DNA from: DATFTF01 sp963825175
GTDB lineage: Bacteria > Acidobacteriota > Thermoanaerobaculia > UBA5066 > Gp7-AA6
Length of the DNA stretch: 64,000 bases
Direction of reading: 5' to 3'
NCBI GenBank assembly: GCA_963825175.1
Contig: CAWGSA010000001.1
Span: 682,001-746,000 of the forward strand
Made by a program: the position numbers and the translations under genes. Under the pieces are notes generated by a model. It did no database searches. It was given only the letters and a program-made list of their open reading frames with translations, and was not told the DNA's origin. Shown here piece after piece: positions 45,101 to 56,557 of the stretch (within the stretch, counting starts at the first letter, position 1; each line of letters starts with the position of its first letter).

Positions 45101-45361
45101 GCCCCTGAAACTCTGGTCATGGCCGACGGCTTCTCGTGCCGGGAGCAGATCCGGCAGGAGACGGGCCGAGAGGCCCTGCACCTCGCTCAAGTGCTCCATC
45201 GAGCGATGACCGGAGAATCTCCCGTACTGGGGCCGTTCCCCGAGTCGGACTACCGCGAGGCCCGTCCCCGCGCGCCCGGAGCGCGGGGGCTCGTTTTTCT
45301 CGCCGGAGGCGCTGCGGCCGGTTTCCTGCTCGGGGCCGGCGCGAAGAGGCGCAAGAGATAG
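42167..45361 (+). CDS. FAD-linked oxidase fused to Fe-S/CCG domains (GlcD-GlcF-like)
   Basis: A 1064-residue fusion oxidising a 2-hydroxyacid such as D-lactate, glycolate or D-2-hydroxyglutarate (YdiJ-like). Order: VAO-type FAD domain (PIVSRGGGTSLAGQCC, TLGGMIGNDSCGVHS), FAD-linked C-terminal domain with YGHFGQGCLHTRID and SGEHGDGQARAELLPRMFG, ferredoxin-like domain (CLSCKGCKTDCPVGVDM), and two CCG modules (RPLCCGRPLYDFGM, DGCCGMAGGFGFEH). A C-terminal hydrophobic segment (GLVFLAGGAAAGFLLGAG) may anchor it to the membrane. The start at 42167 is uncertain, since GTG at 42236 also fits. A heptamer repeat is embedded at 44476-44503. Confidence 0.9.
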   Translation: MSISPRSRSHRTYALEVARERLIVKNRPPLSSVPIDSANLRKGPIRFDVDAASLERELLRSVRGEIRFDAGSRALYATDASNYRQVPIGVVVPRDKEDLLEALGVCRRFGAPIVSRGGGTSLAGQCCNVAVVLDTSKYFHRVLSIDSRRRLAVVQPGTILDDLKAAAARHGLTFGPDPASHDRCTLGGMIGNDSCGVHSVMAAFDGEGARTADQVAELEIVTSDGVRMRVGKTPPEELARIVAEGGRRGEIYRDLKALADRYADRIRKMYPDIPRRVSGYSLPYLLPEKGFDVARALVGSEGTCVVVLEAVVQLLPNPPARSLVVAGFESVFSAADCVPHVLAHRPIGLEGMDDRLVGDMKAVQLHPASLRLLPEGNGWLLIEFGGDSKEESDAKARQAMDELKRRGALGVRLYDDPEEAAGIWRVRESGLGATAHVAGKPLTWEGWEDSAVPPERLGGYLRDLRALMEKHGYEGVFYGHFGQGCLHTRIDFDLETEPGLERFRAFLYRAADLVVSYGGSLSGEHGDGQARAELLPRMFGPELIEAFRQFKRIWDPQGRMNPGKVVDAYSATENLRLGTDYDPPPVKTVFGYPQDEGSLARAVLRCVGVGKCRRTEGGTMCPSFFVTREEEHSTRGRARLLFEMLRGDVLTEGWKSREVKDSLDLCLSCKGCKTDCPVGVDMATYKAEFLSHYYAGRLRPRSAYAFGLIAWWARVASAAPGLANLLTHGRSTAPLARWAAGIDGRREIPDFAAETFRHWFRRTRRAEASGSRVPRPASRLPGRRVLLWPDTFNNHFQPGTARAAVEVLEAAGFEVALPGRPLCCGRPLYDFGMLGLARSFLRDVLAALSPELRAGTRLVVLEPSCASVFRDEAVELLPDDEEARRLAAQTVLFSELLAEKAPDWSAGTLKGRALVQTHCHQKSVLGTQAQEKILRGLGLEIEEPNDGCCGMAGGFGFEHRDVSVAIGDRALFPAVRGAAPETLVMADGFSCREQIRQETGREALHLAQVLHRAMTGESPVLGPFPESDYREARPRAPGARGLVFLAGGAAAGFLLGAGAKRRKR
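44476..44503. repeat. Heptamer repeat GTCCCGC x4 inside a coding region
   Basis: Four exact copies of GTCCCGC lie in the linker between the Fe-S and CCG parts of the oxidoreductase. They encode part of a Ser/Arg/Pro-rich spacer (GSRVPRPASRLPG). Four heptamers plus flanks keep the frame open. Confidence 0.85.
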
Positions 45362-45494
45362 GAAACCGCGGCCGTCCGACCGCCCCCTGCCCCGAGCGGC
45401 ATAAATCTCGCACGCCGCTGCTCGAGAGGAAAATGGCGGACCATGTGACGGCTCTGTCTCCGCGCCCGGCGACGGCGGCGACGCCGAGGCTTGC

Positions 45495-46826
45495 ATGAAG
45501 ACGGGATCCGGCTTGCCGGCACCCGACGCGACGCCGACCGAGGACGACCGGAACATGCTCGACCGGGTGGTTGCGGAGGGCTTCCCTTACTTCGTCGAGC
45601 AGGCCAATCCCGACAACGGCCTGGTCCGGGACAAGACGGATCCCGCCGCTCCCGCGAGCATCGCCGTCGTGGGCCTTGCGCTGACCTGTTACGCCGCAGG
45701 TGTCGAACGCGGCCTCTGGAGCCGCGGGGACGCCGTCGAGCGTTCGCTCGCCACGCTGCGTTTCTTTCACCAGAGTCCGCAATCACGCGCGTCCGACGCG
45801 ACCGGGTACCGCGGTTTCTATTACCACTTCCTCGACATGGCCACCGGCCGCAGAGCGTGGAACTGCGAGCTCTCCACGATCGACACGGCGCTGTTCATCG
45901 CCGGAGCTCTCTTCGCCGCCGAGTACTTTGACCGCGACGATGAGAAAGAGGCGCAGATCCGCCGACTCGCCGATCTTCTCTACCGGCGGATCGACTGGAC
46001 CTGGGCTCTGAACCGCGGGGCCACCGTCTCGCACGGATGGAAGCCGGAGACCGGATTCCTCCCCTGCAGTTGGGAAGGGTACAGCGAAGGCCTGCTGCTC
46101 TACGCGCTGGCCCTGGGCTCGCCGACCCACCCCCTTGGCGTGGAGAGCTACCAGGCGTGGGGGTCTTCGTATTCCTGGAAGAAGATCTACGGGACGCAGC
46201 TGCTCTACGCCGGGCCGCTCTTCATCCATCAGCTTCCCCACGTCTGGATCGACCTGCGCGCGATCCAGGACGATTTCGTCGGAAGGCACGGTATCGACTA
46301 TTTCGAGAACAGCCGGCGGGCCACGCTCGTGCAGCAGGAATACGCCATTCGCAATCCGCGGCAGTTGCGCGACTACAACGAGCGATGCTGGGGCATCACC
46401 GCCAGCGACGGCCCGGGCCCCGCGATGCGGAAGGTCGACGGCATCGAGCGGCGGTTCTACGGCTACCTGGCGCGCGGAGCGCCGTTCGGCCCGGACGACG
46501 GGACGATGTCTCCCTGGGCGGTGGTGGCCTCGCTCCCCTTCGCTCCGGAGATCGTTGTGCCCACAATGCGTTATCTGATCGAGAACGTGAGGCTCAAGGA
46601 GCGACAGGAGTACGGGTTCGATGCGAGCTTCAACGCGACTTTTCCGGAGAGGACCAAATGCCCCTTCGGCTGGGTCTCGCCCTGGGTCTTCGGCCTGAAC
46701 CAGGGGCCGATCGTCCTGATGATCGAGAACTTTTCGAGCGAGCTCGTCTGGAGCCGGATGCGCCGCTGCCGGTACCTCGTTGCCGGGCTGCGCAAGGCCG
46801 GGTTTCGGGGAGGATGGCTCGCGTGA
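45495..46826 (+). CDS. Glycoamylase-domain protein (GH144-like)
   Basis: A 443-residue cytoplasmic or secreted protein without a clear signal peptide. It has the glycoamylase-like (alpha/alpha)6 domain used by GH144 endo-beta-1,2-glucanases. Blocks: GFPYFVEQANPDNGLVRDKT, SIAVVGLALTCYAAG, YYHFLDMATGRRAWNCELST (with the acidic Glu and Asp), SWEGYSEGLLLYALALGSPT, YNERCWGITASDGPG, and DGTMSPWAVVASLPFAPE. The substrate is likely a beta-glucan, but cleavage specificity is not visible from sequence. It ends 22 bases before the convergent phosphoribosyltransferase-like gene. Confidence 0.85.
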   Translation: MKTGSGLPAPDATPTEDDRNMLDRVVAEGFPYFVEQANPDNGLVRDKTDPAAPASIAVVGLALTCYAAGVERGLWSRGDAVERSLATLRFFHQSPQSRASDATGYRGFYYHFLDMATGRRAWNCELSTIDTALFIAGALFAAEYFDRDDEKEAQIRRLADLLYRRIDWTWALNRGATVSHGWKPETGFLPCSWEGYSEGLLLYALALGSPTHPLGVESYQAWGSSYSWKKIYGTQLLYAGPLFIHQLPHVWIDLRAIQDDFVGRHGIDYFENSRRATLVQQEYAIRNPRQLRDYNERCWGITASDGPGPAMRKVDGIERRFYGYLARGAPFGPDDGTMSPWAVVASLPFAPEIVVPTMRYLIENVRLKERQEYGFDASFNATFPERTKCPFGWVSPWVFGLNQGPIVLMIENFSSELVWSRMRRCRYLVAGLRKAGFRGGWLA

Positions 46827-46848
46827 TCGCGTTTTCTCGTGATGCCTG

Positions 46849-47613
46849 TCAGGACGCCGTCGCGCTGGCAGAGTCCGGGGCCCGATTGCTCGCGGCCGGA
46901 GGGCCGTCGGCGCCGTACCACACGCCGTCGGCCGGCGCGGGCCGCACGGTGACGACCTCCTCCATCGCCCCGGACACGAGAAACCGCGCGGAATCCGCGA
47001 GCGCCGGAGCGGCCAGCCACACTCGGGCCGCGCCCTGGCGGCGCAGGGCCCGGGCAGCCGCGACCCATTCGCCGGGGTCTCCCAACCCGTCGTCGACGAG
47101 AATCGCCGTCTTTCCGACGACGTTCTCGGACGGCCTTCCGCCGCGCAGGTCGGCCTCTTCGCGCGCCAGCTCCCGGCTCGCCTGCGAAGCGAGCGCCTCC
47201 ACCACTTCCCGCTCCAGACGCATCCTTCCGATCAGGCCTTCGTTGATCAACATCACGCCACGGGCGACGGCGCCCACGGCCGTTCCTCCGGCGAGACGCA
47301 GCCTGCGTACCAGCGCCAGATCGAGAGGAGCGTCGAGGAGGCGCGCCACGATGCGAGCCACGGGCAGGGCTCGCTGCGAGATCGCGAGCAGCAGCGCGCC
47401 GCGGCTCGGGAGGCGCGACGGCAGCACCGCCGCCAGCGAGCGGCCGGCTTCCTCGCGCGTCGCGAAGAACGGGCCGTCGCGAGCTGTCGATCCGGGCGGG
47501 GCGATGACGAGCTCCTCTCTCCTTTCGAAGGGACGGCCGTTTCCGATGCAAGAGCGATACCGAGACGCGGACACGGCCTGGTCCGGACGGCGCCGCCTTG
47601 CGGGGTATCGCAA
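46849..47613 (-). CDS. Phosphoribosyltransferase-like protein with a degenerate PRPP loop
   Basis: About 254 residues, of which the first 30-40 may be untranslated because the start is ambiguous (codons from 47613 down to about 47510). The fold of the type I phosphoribosyltransferase family is recognisable: FFATREEAGRSLAAVL, LLAISQRALPVARIVARLL, LDLALVRRLRL, and ELAREEADLRGGRP. The PRPP-binding motif, normally VDDGLATGATM, reads VDDGLGDPGEW, so the phosphate-contacting Thr-Gly-Ala-Thr is lost. Catalysis is doubtful. It overlaps the region in front of actA on the other strand. Confidence 0.7.
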   Translation of the reverse strand: MRYPARRRRPDQAVSASRYRSCIGNGRPFERREELVIAPPGSTARDGPFFATREEAGRSLAAVLPSRLPSRGALLLAISQRALPVARIVARLLDAPLDLALVRRLRLAGGTAVGAVARGVMLINEGLIGRMRLEREVVEALASQASRELAREEADLRGGRPSENVVGKTAILVDDGLGDPGEWVAAARALRRQGAARVWLAAPALADSARFLVSGAMEEVVTVRPAPADGVWYGADGPPAASNRAPDSASATAS

Positions 47614-47657
47614 TGGGATACGATCGCGGCCGGTCCGAGGAGCTCGTCGATAGATTC

Positions 47658-48323
47658 ATGCCGCAGATCTTCCATCGCAGCACCAATACCATCTCGCGCG
47701 TCTCGATCTTCGGCGCTGTCTTCGTCCTCGGTTTCCTGGGATGGCTCTTCTACGTCCTCGAAGCGTCTCCCTACACCACGCAGCAGAACGTCGCGCGCGA
47801 ACAGCCCGTGCAGTTCTCCCACGCGCACCACGCCGGCGCGATCGGGATCGACTGCCGCTATTGCCACACTTCGGTGGAGAAGGCCGCGTTCGCCGGAATC
47901 CCTCCGACCAAGACGTGCATGAACTGCCATTCGCAGATCTGGGCGCAGAGCCCATACCTCGAGCCGGTGCGGGAGAGCTTCCGCACCGGGCGGTCGCTCG
48001 AGTGGACGCGGGTCAACGACCTGCCCGACTTCGTCTATTTCGACCATTCCATCCACGTGAACAAGGGGGTCGGCTGCGAGACCTGCCACGGGCGCGTCGA
48101 TCAGATGCCGCTGGTGTTCCAGGCGGCACGGCTGCAGATGGGATGGTGCCTGGAGTGCCACCGCCACCCGGAAAAATTCCTCCGGCCCAGGGAGGCGGTC
48201 TTCACCATGGGCTGGCAGCCGCCCGCGGACGTGGACCGTGAGGAGTACGGCAGGACACTGGCGAAGGAATATGGATTGAGAAGCCGAAGAGTTCTGGAGA
48301 GCTGCTCGACATGCCATCGATGA
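47658..48323 (+). CDS. actA: Alternative complex III subunit ActA (pentahaem cytochrome c)
   Basis: A 221-residue membrane-anchored multihaem cytochrome c. I start at ATG 47658 because the family begins MPQIFHRSTNTISR. The frame extends to 47598. One membrane helix (VSIFGAVFVLGFLGWLFYVL) precedes five CxxCH haem motifs: CRYCH, CMNCH, CETCH, CLECH and CSTCH. It passes electrons from the quinol-oxidising complex towards ActE. First gene of the act-cox run, with 16 bases to actB. Confidence 0.92.
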   Translation: MPQIFHRSTNTISRVSIFGAVFVLGFLGWLFYVLEASPYTTQQNVAREQPVQFSHAHHAGAIGIDCRYCHTSVEKAAFAGIPPTKTCMNCHSQIWAQSPYLEPVRESFRTGRSLEWTRVNDLPDFVYFDHSIHVNKGVGCETCHGRVDQMPLVFQAARLQMGWCLECHRHPEKFLRPREAVFTMGWQPPADVDREEYGRTLAKEYGLRSRRVLESCSTCHR

Positions 48324-48339
48324 GGCGGAAGGCGAACGG

Positions 48340-51365
<3,026 letters not shown>

Positions 51366-51369
<4 letters not shown>

Positions 51370-52775
51370 GCGAGCGCGCGTCGCGGCCGACCGGGAGCCG
51401 TCCTCCCATCCTCGAGCCCGGGTACACGTTCGCGTCGGTCACCGACAAGATCTCGTCGATCGTCCTGGCCCGCAAGACGCCCCCGTTCTGGTGGCTGGGA
51501 TTCGCGTTGGCGTTCTTCGTGACGCTGGCGATGTTCGGCTCCATCGGCTACCTGCTCGTCCGCGGCATCGGCGTCTGGGGGGTCAACGTCCCGGTGGGCT
51601 GGGGCTTCGCCATCGTCAATTTCGTCTGGTGGATCGGGATCGGACACGCCGGGACGCTGATCTCGGCGATCCTGCTCCTGCTCCACCAGGAGTGGCGCAC
51701 CTCGATCAACCGATTCGCCGAGGCCATGACCCTCTTCGCCGTGGCCCAGGCCGGCCTCTTCCCGCTGCTCCACCTGGGCCGGCCGTGGCTCGCGTACTAC
51801 CTGCTTCCGTACCCCAACACGATGGCCTTGTGGCCGCAGTGGCGAAGCCCGCTGGTGTGGGACGTGTTCGCGGTGTCGACGTACGGAACCGTCTCGCTCC
51901 TGTTCTGGTACGTGGGGCTCATCCCGGATCTGGCCACGCTGCGCGACCGGTCCCGGCGCAAGGTCGCTCAGATCATCTACGGGATGCTGGCCATGGGATG
52001 GCGCGGCTCGGCGCGGCACTGGCACCGCTACGAGACGGCGTACCTGCTCCTGGCGGGTCTGGCCACGCCGCTCGTCGTCTCGGTCCACACCGTCGTCTCC
52101 TTCGACTTCACCGTCGGCATCATCCCCGGCTGGCATTCCACGATCTTCCCGCCCTACTTCGTGGCCGGCGCGATCTACGACGGCTTCGCCATGGTGCTGA
52201 CGCTGTCGATCCCCCTGCGCGCGGCGTACGGGCTCGAGGACTTCATCACGTCCCGGCATCTGCAGAACATGGCCAAGATCATGCTCGCCACGGGGCTCAT
52301 CGTCGGGTACGGATACATGATCGAAGCCTTCATGGGCTGGTACAGCGCCAACACGTTCGAGAAGTACACCGTGTGGAACCGGCTGACCGGACCCTACGCC
52401 CACTACTACTGGGCGCTGATGCTCTGCAACATCGTCACGCCGCAGACCCTCTGGTTCAAGAAAGTCCGTTCGACGCCGATCATCCTGTGGTGCGTCGCGA
52501 TGGTGGTCAACGCCGGAATGTGGCTCGAGCGTTTCGTGATCGTGGTCACCAGCCTCCACCGCGACTTTCTCCCTTCCTCGTGGGGGATGTACCAGGGCAC
52601 GTTCTGGGACTGGTCGCTCTTCCTCGGCACGATCGGCTTCTTCCTGGCGCTGGTCTTTCTGTTCATCCGCTTCCTGCCGATGATCTCGATCTTCGAGATG
52701 CGTACGCTGGTGCCGGAGGCGGAGATCGCCGGAGAGCCGACGGGCGATCCCGGGCGCCGGGAGGGGAAGGCATGA
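51366..52775 (+). CDS. actC: Alternative complex III subunit ActC (NrfD-like quinol-binding)
   Basis: A 469-residue integral membrane protein of the NrfD/PsrC family, the quinol-oxidising subunit. About ten helices are visible, such as WLGFALAFFVTLAMFGSIGY, VNFVWWIGIGHAGTLISAIL, and LLLAGLATPLVVSVHTVVSF. Typical sequences are GHAGTLISAILLLLHQEWR, HLGRPWLAYYLLPYPN, and IIPGWHSTIFPPYFVAGAI. Its ATG overlaps the actB stop (ATGA), and its stop overlaps actD in the same way, indicating tight translational coupling. Confidence 0.95.
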
Positions 52776-53326
52776 GCAGCCTCTCTCCGTCCGAGAACGG
52801 CGAGATCTACGGCCTGGTGGCCGAGTTTCAGAATCCCAATGAGCTCGTCTCCGCCGCACGGCAAGCGCACGAGGCCGGCTTCCGCAGAATGGACGCCTAC
52901 AGTCCTTTTCCGATCCACGAGCTGACCCATGCCCTGGGGGTTCGCCGCACCAAACTGCCGCTGGTCGTCCTGGCCGGCGGTCTGACCGGAACCGGGACGG
53001 CGCTCCTGATGCAGTGGTTCTCCGCCGTCGTGCACTATCCGTTGAACGTCGGAGGACGGCCCCTGGCGAGCTGGCCCGCGTTCATCCCGATCACTTTCGA
53101 GCTGACCATCCTGTTCGCGGCGTTCGCCACGGTCCTGGGGATGCTCGGGATGAACGGCCTGCCCATGCCCTACCACCCCATCTTCAACGCGCCGCGGTTT
53201 GCGCTCGCCTCGCGCGACCGCTTTTTTCTCTGCATCGAAGCGAAGGATCCGCTGTTCGAGCTGGAGAAGACGTCCAGGTTTCTCGAGACCGTCGGCGCGA
53301 CGGTGGTATCGGAGGTCGAGGAGTAG
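52772..53326 (+). CDS. actD: Alternative complex III subunit ActD (DUF3341)
   Basis: A 184-residue membrane subunit with an N-terminal cytoplasmic part (IYGLVAEFQNPNELVSAARQ, GFRRMDAYSPFPIHELTHAL) and two helices (LVVLAGGLTGTGTALLMQWF and ITFELTILFAAFATVLGMLG). The block NGLPMPYHPIFN and the FFLCIEAKDP strand are standard for DUF3341. Structural role beside ActC. It overlaps actC by four bases. Confidence 0.93.
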   Translation: MSSLSPSENGEIYGLVAEFQNPNELVSAARQAHEAGFRRMDAYSPFPIHELTHALGVRRTKLPLVVLAGGLTGTGTALLMQWFSAVVHYPLNVGGRPLASWPAFIPITFELTILFAAFATVLGMLGMNGLPMPYHPIFNAPRFALASRDRFFLCIEAKDPLFELEKTSRFLETVGATVVSEVEE

Positions 53327-53328
53327 GT

Positions 53329-54063
53329 ATGTTGGTGCGACGTTCTCCGTGCCACGTGCAGGCGTTCGACGCAACGTCGAACTTCGCACGTCGAACTTCG
53401 CACGCGCGGCGGCGGGCTCCGATCGCTCTCCTGACGATGCTCTTGGTCTTCGCCGCCGCCTGCCGCAACGAGATGTACGACCAGCCCAAGTACAAGCCGC
53501 TCGGCAAGAGCGACTTCTTCCCCGACGCGCGCAACGAGAGGCCTCTGCCCGACGGAGTCGTGGCGCGGGGATTCCTGCGCGCCGACTCCAGGTTCTACCG
53601 GGGCACTGCGCCGGATGGGAAGTCGCTGGTCACGGAATTTCCGCTTCCGGTGACGCCGCCGCTTCTCGCCCGGGGACGGGAACGCTTCCAGATCTACTGC
53701 ACGCCCTGCCACGACCGCACGGGCGGCGGCCGTGGGATGGTCGTCCTGCGCGGCTACCGCCCTCCGCCCTCGTTTCACATCGACCGGCTGCGCGACGCCC
53801 CGGTAGGTCACTTCTTCGACGTCATCTCCAACGGCTTCGGCGCGATGCCCGACTACGCCGCGCAGATCCCGGTCGAGGACCGTTGGGCCATCATCGCGTA
53901 CATTCGCGCCCTCCAGCTCTCGCAGAACGCGCGGATCGCCGACGTTCCGCCCGGCGAGCGGGCGCGGCTCGAGGCGCTGCCGGCCGTCGCTCCGGCGCCG
54001 GGCCCGACGCCGCAGCCGCCTCCGTTTCCCTTCTCCCAAACCAGGCCGGAGTCGTCCCAATGA
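53329..54063 (+). CDS. actE: Alternative complex III subunit ActE (monohaem cytochrome c lipoprotein)
   Basis: A cytochrome c subunit accepting electrons from ActA. The frame from ATG 53329 encodes 244 residues, but the first 30 are encoded by a heptamer-repeat tract and look non-native. A later start giving the signal LLTMLLVFAAAC is possible. After the lipobox Cys the family sequence NEMYDQPKYKPLGKSDFF appears, then VTPPLLARGRERFQIYCTPC with His (haem site CTPCH) and a Met ligand in GFGAMPDYA. The C-terminus is Pro-rich. The stop overlaps actF. Confidence 0.88.
   Translation: MLVRRSPCHVQAFDATSNFARRTSHARRRAPIALLTMLLVFAAACRNEMYDQPKYKPLGKSDFFPDARNERPLPDGVVARGFLRADSRFYRGTAPDGKSLVTEFPLPVTPPLLARGRERFQIYCTPCHDRTGGGRGMVVLRGYRPPPSFHIDRLRDAPVGHFFDVISNGFGAMPDYAAQIPVEDRWAIIAYIRALQLSQNARIADVPPGERARLEALPAVAPAPGPTPQPPPFPFSQTRPESSQ
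53333..53406. repeat. Heptamer-phased repeat at the actD-actE junction
   Basis: Contains two exact copies of the 14-mer ACGTCGAACTTCGC and looser heptamers such as ACGTTCT and ACGTGCA. Related to the tracts at 59885-59990 and to the ends of the 203-bp repeat units. Here it runs through the annotated actE N-terminus. Confidence 0.7.
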
Positions 54064-55241
54064 GGACCGGGGAAGAGGCGGTCCATGCCGCCGTCGATCG
54101 CGTCCGACGGCCGGCCCTCGTCGCGGGCGTGGCCGGGCTCCTGCTCTGCGCCGTGGGCGCCGCGTTTGACCCGGCGCAGTTCTTCCACTCCTATCTCTTT
54201 GCCTGCATCTTCTGGTCGGGCGTCGCGCTGGGCAGCCTCGCCGTCCTGATGCTCCGCACCATCACCGGCGGGAAGTGGGGCGTCTCGATCCGGCGGCCGC
54301 TCGAGTCGGCCACGCGCACGCTTCCGCTGGTGGCGCTTTTCTTCGTGCCCCTCCTGTTCGGCTTGAAGAGCCTCTACGAGTGGGCCCGGCCCGAAGAGGT
54401 GTTGAAGGATCCCGCTCTCCAGCACAAGAGCGCCTACTTGAACGTTCCTTTCTTTCTCGGGCGCGGCGTTCTCTATCTGGCGGCGTGGTTCCTTCTGGCG
54501 TACTTCCTGAACCGATGGTCGTTCCTGCAGGATCGGTCGCCGTCGCCGGCGCTGAATCGCCGTCTTCAACTGCTCTCCTCCGGAGGCCTGGTGGCGTACG
54601 GCCTGACGATCACGTTCTGGTCGATCGACTGGATCCTGTCGCTCGAGCCCCACTGGTACTCGACGATGTACGGGGTCCTGCTGATCGCCGGCCAGGGGCT
54701 GTCGGGCCTGGCGTTCGTCACGGTGGTCGCCGTGCTGCTGTCCCGTTACGAGCCGCTGGCCTCCTTCTTCTCGCCCGAGCAGCGGCACGACCTGGGGAAA
54801 CTCATCTTCGCCTTCGTCATGTTCTGGGCCTACGTCGCTTTTTCCCAATACCTGATCATCTGGGCCGGCAACCTGCCCGAAGAGATCCCGTGGTACTTGA
54901 AGCGCCTGCAGGGCGGATGGGGCTGGTTCGGAATCGCGCTCATCGTTCTCCACTTCCTCCTGCCGTTCTTGGTCCTCCTGCCGGCCGACGCCGACCGGGA
55001 TCCGCGGGTGCTCGGGGGCGTCGCCATTCTCATCATGGCCATGCGGGCGGTCGATCTCTACTGGCTCATCCAGCCGGCCTTTTCGCCGGCGCGGTTCGCG
55101 GTGCACTGGCTCGACGTCGCTGCGCCGATCGGCCTGGGGGGAGTCTGGCTGGCGGTTTTTCTCTGGCAGCTCAAGCAGCGGCCTCTTCTGCCCTTGAACG
55201 ATCCGGAGTTCGCGGAGGCTCTCGCCGATGGACAGCCCTAG
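54060..55241 (+). CDS. actF: Alternative complex III subunit ActF
   Basis: A 393-residue membrane protein distantly similar to the C-terminal helices of ActC, completing the quinol-oxidising core. Ten or so helices are visible (LVAGVAGLLLCAVGAAF, LPLVALFFVPLLFGLKSLYE, GVLYLAAWFLLAYFLNRWSF). Typical blocks are HKSAYLNVPFFLGRGVLY, TFWSIDWILSLEPHWYSTMY, and FSQYLIIWAGNLPEEIPWY. ATG overlaps the actE stop, and the 3' end overlaps the next small gene by 14 bases. Confidence 0.93.
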   Translation: MRTGEEAVHAAVDRVRRPALVAGVAGLLLCAVGAAFDPAQFFHSYLFACIFWSGVALGSLAVLMLRTITGGKWGVSIRRPLESATRTLPLVALFFVPLLFGLKSLYEWARPEEVLKDPALQHKSAYLNVPFFLGRGVLYLAAWFLLAYFLNRWSFLQDRSPSPALNRRLQLLSSGGLVAYGLTITFWSIDWILSLEPHWYSTMYGVLLIAGQGLSGLAFVTVVAVLLSRYEPLASFFSPEQRHDLGKLIFAFVMFWAYVAFSQYLIIWAGNLPEEIPWYLKRLQGGWGWFGIALIVLHFLLPFLVLLPADADRDPRVLGGVAILIMAMRAVDLYWLIQPAFSPARFAVHWLDVAAPIGLGGVWLAVFLWQLKQRPLLPLNDPEFAEALADGQP

Positions 55242-55659
55242 AGAGCCCGTCGCTCCGGCGCCGCACCGCGACGACGTGGACACGCGCGGCGTGCTCCTCT
55301 TCGGCCTCGGCCTGGGCGTGAGCATGCTCCTCATCCTCGGCGCCGTCTGGGTCCTCTTCCGAGTCCTGGAGAAGAGGCAGGAGCGGTCGGACACCTTGAT
55401 CCAGCCGCAGGTCGCCGAGAGCCTCCGGCGCACGCCACCCGAGCCGCGGCTGGAGCCCGATCCTCTGGCGCTCCGGCGCGGCCTGAGGGCCCGGGAAGAC
55501 GCGCAATTGTCGAGCTACGGCTGGGTCGACCGCGGATCCGGGGTCGTGCACATTTCGATCGACCGCGCCATGGAGATCGTCCTGAAAAGGGGTGTTCCGG
55601 GCGGAAAGCCCTTCCCCGCGGAAACCGCTCCAACACCGAGCCCGGGCGTGAAGCAATGA
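55228..55659 (+). CDS. Single-helix membrane protein between actF and SCO
   Basis: A 143-residue protein with one membrane helix (GVLLFGLGLGVSMLLILGAVWVLF, positions about 21-44) and a periplasmic Pro/Arg-rich domain containing YGWVDRGSGVVHISIDRAME. Such a small gene, ending I-D-R-A-M-x-x-x-x-x-x-G, is commonly found here in act-cox clusters and may be an assembly or structural factor. It overlaps actF by 14 bases and SCO by four. Confidence 0.8.
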   Translation: MDSPREPVAPAPHRDDVDTRGVLLFGLGLGVSMLLILGAVWVLFRVLEKRQERSDTLIQPQVAESLRRTPPEPRLEPDPLALRRGLRAREDAQLSSYGWVDRGSGVVHISIDRAMEIVLKRGVPGGKPFPAETAPTPSPGVKQ

Positions 55660-56557
55660 GGAGCCTCTTTTTGGCTGCTCTCTGGTTCGGTCTTCTGCTC
55701 GCGGTCGGGTTGCCTGCTGCCCTCCCCGCCGCCGATTCCTCCACTCCTCCCATGCTGCGCGATGTCGGCATCGACCAGCGGCTCGATCAGCGGCTCCCGC
55801 TCGACGCCATCTTCCAGGACGAGGACGGGCGGGCGGTCCGGCTGGGCCAGTACTTCCACGGCCGTCCGGTGGTCCTCGTTCTGGCCTACTACAACTGCCC
55901 GATGCTCTGCACGCCAGGTCCTCGACGGGCTTGCTCTCGGCCGCCGCGCGTGCTCTCCTTCGACGCGGGAAAGGAATTCGAGATCGTCGTCGCGAGCTTC
56001 GACCCCCGCGATCGCCCGGCCGACGCGCGCGGCCAAGAAAGAGCCGTACCTGGCAGAGTACAAGCGGCCCGGGGCGGCGGCGGGATGGCACTTCCTGACC
56101 GGCAGCACTGCGTCCATCGAACGCATCACGCGGGCCGTCGGCTTCCGTTACCGCTACGACGAGGACCAGGGACAGTTCGCTCACGCCAGCGCCATCTATG
56201 TCGCGACGCCCGACGGCGTGCTGTCACGCTACTTCTACGGCATCGAGTACGCCCCGCGCGATCTGCGCCTCGCGCTGGTCGAGGCGTCGCAGGGGAAGAT
56301 CGGATCCGCCGTCGACCAGATCCTTCTCTACTGCTACCACTACGATCCGAAGGCGGGGAAGTACAGCGCCGCGGTGATGAACGTCGTGCGGCTGGGAGGC
56401 GTCGCTCGCGGTCCTGATCCTTTCGACGTTCCTGATCGTGATGTGGCGGCGTGACAAGAAGCGCGACGCCGTTCGAGACGCCGCCCTTCCGGCCCGACGC
56501 CCGTCTCCGGCTGCGGCCGCTGCCAATCCCCCGCCTCCCGACCCGAGGACGGTCTGA
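55656..56557 (+). CDS. SCO-family copper chaperone, frameshifted
   Basis: A thioredoxin-fold protein inserting copper into the CuA site of cytochrome oxidase. The ATG at 55656 overlaps the previous stop. The first frame gives a signal peptide and LPLDAIFQDEDGRAVRLGQY, then VVLVLAYYNCPMLCT with the copper-binding CxxxC. Shifts near 55914, 55935, 56030 and 56400 lead through IVVASFDP, AAKKEPYLAEYKRPG and FLTGSTASIERITRAVGF to a C-terminal membrane helix (LAVLILSTFLIVMWRR), ending at TGA 56557. The copper ligands survive, so errors in the sequence are more likely than gene loss. Confidence 0.8.
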
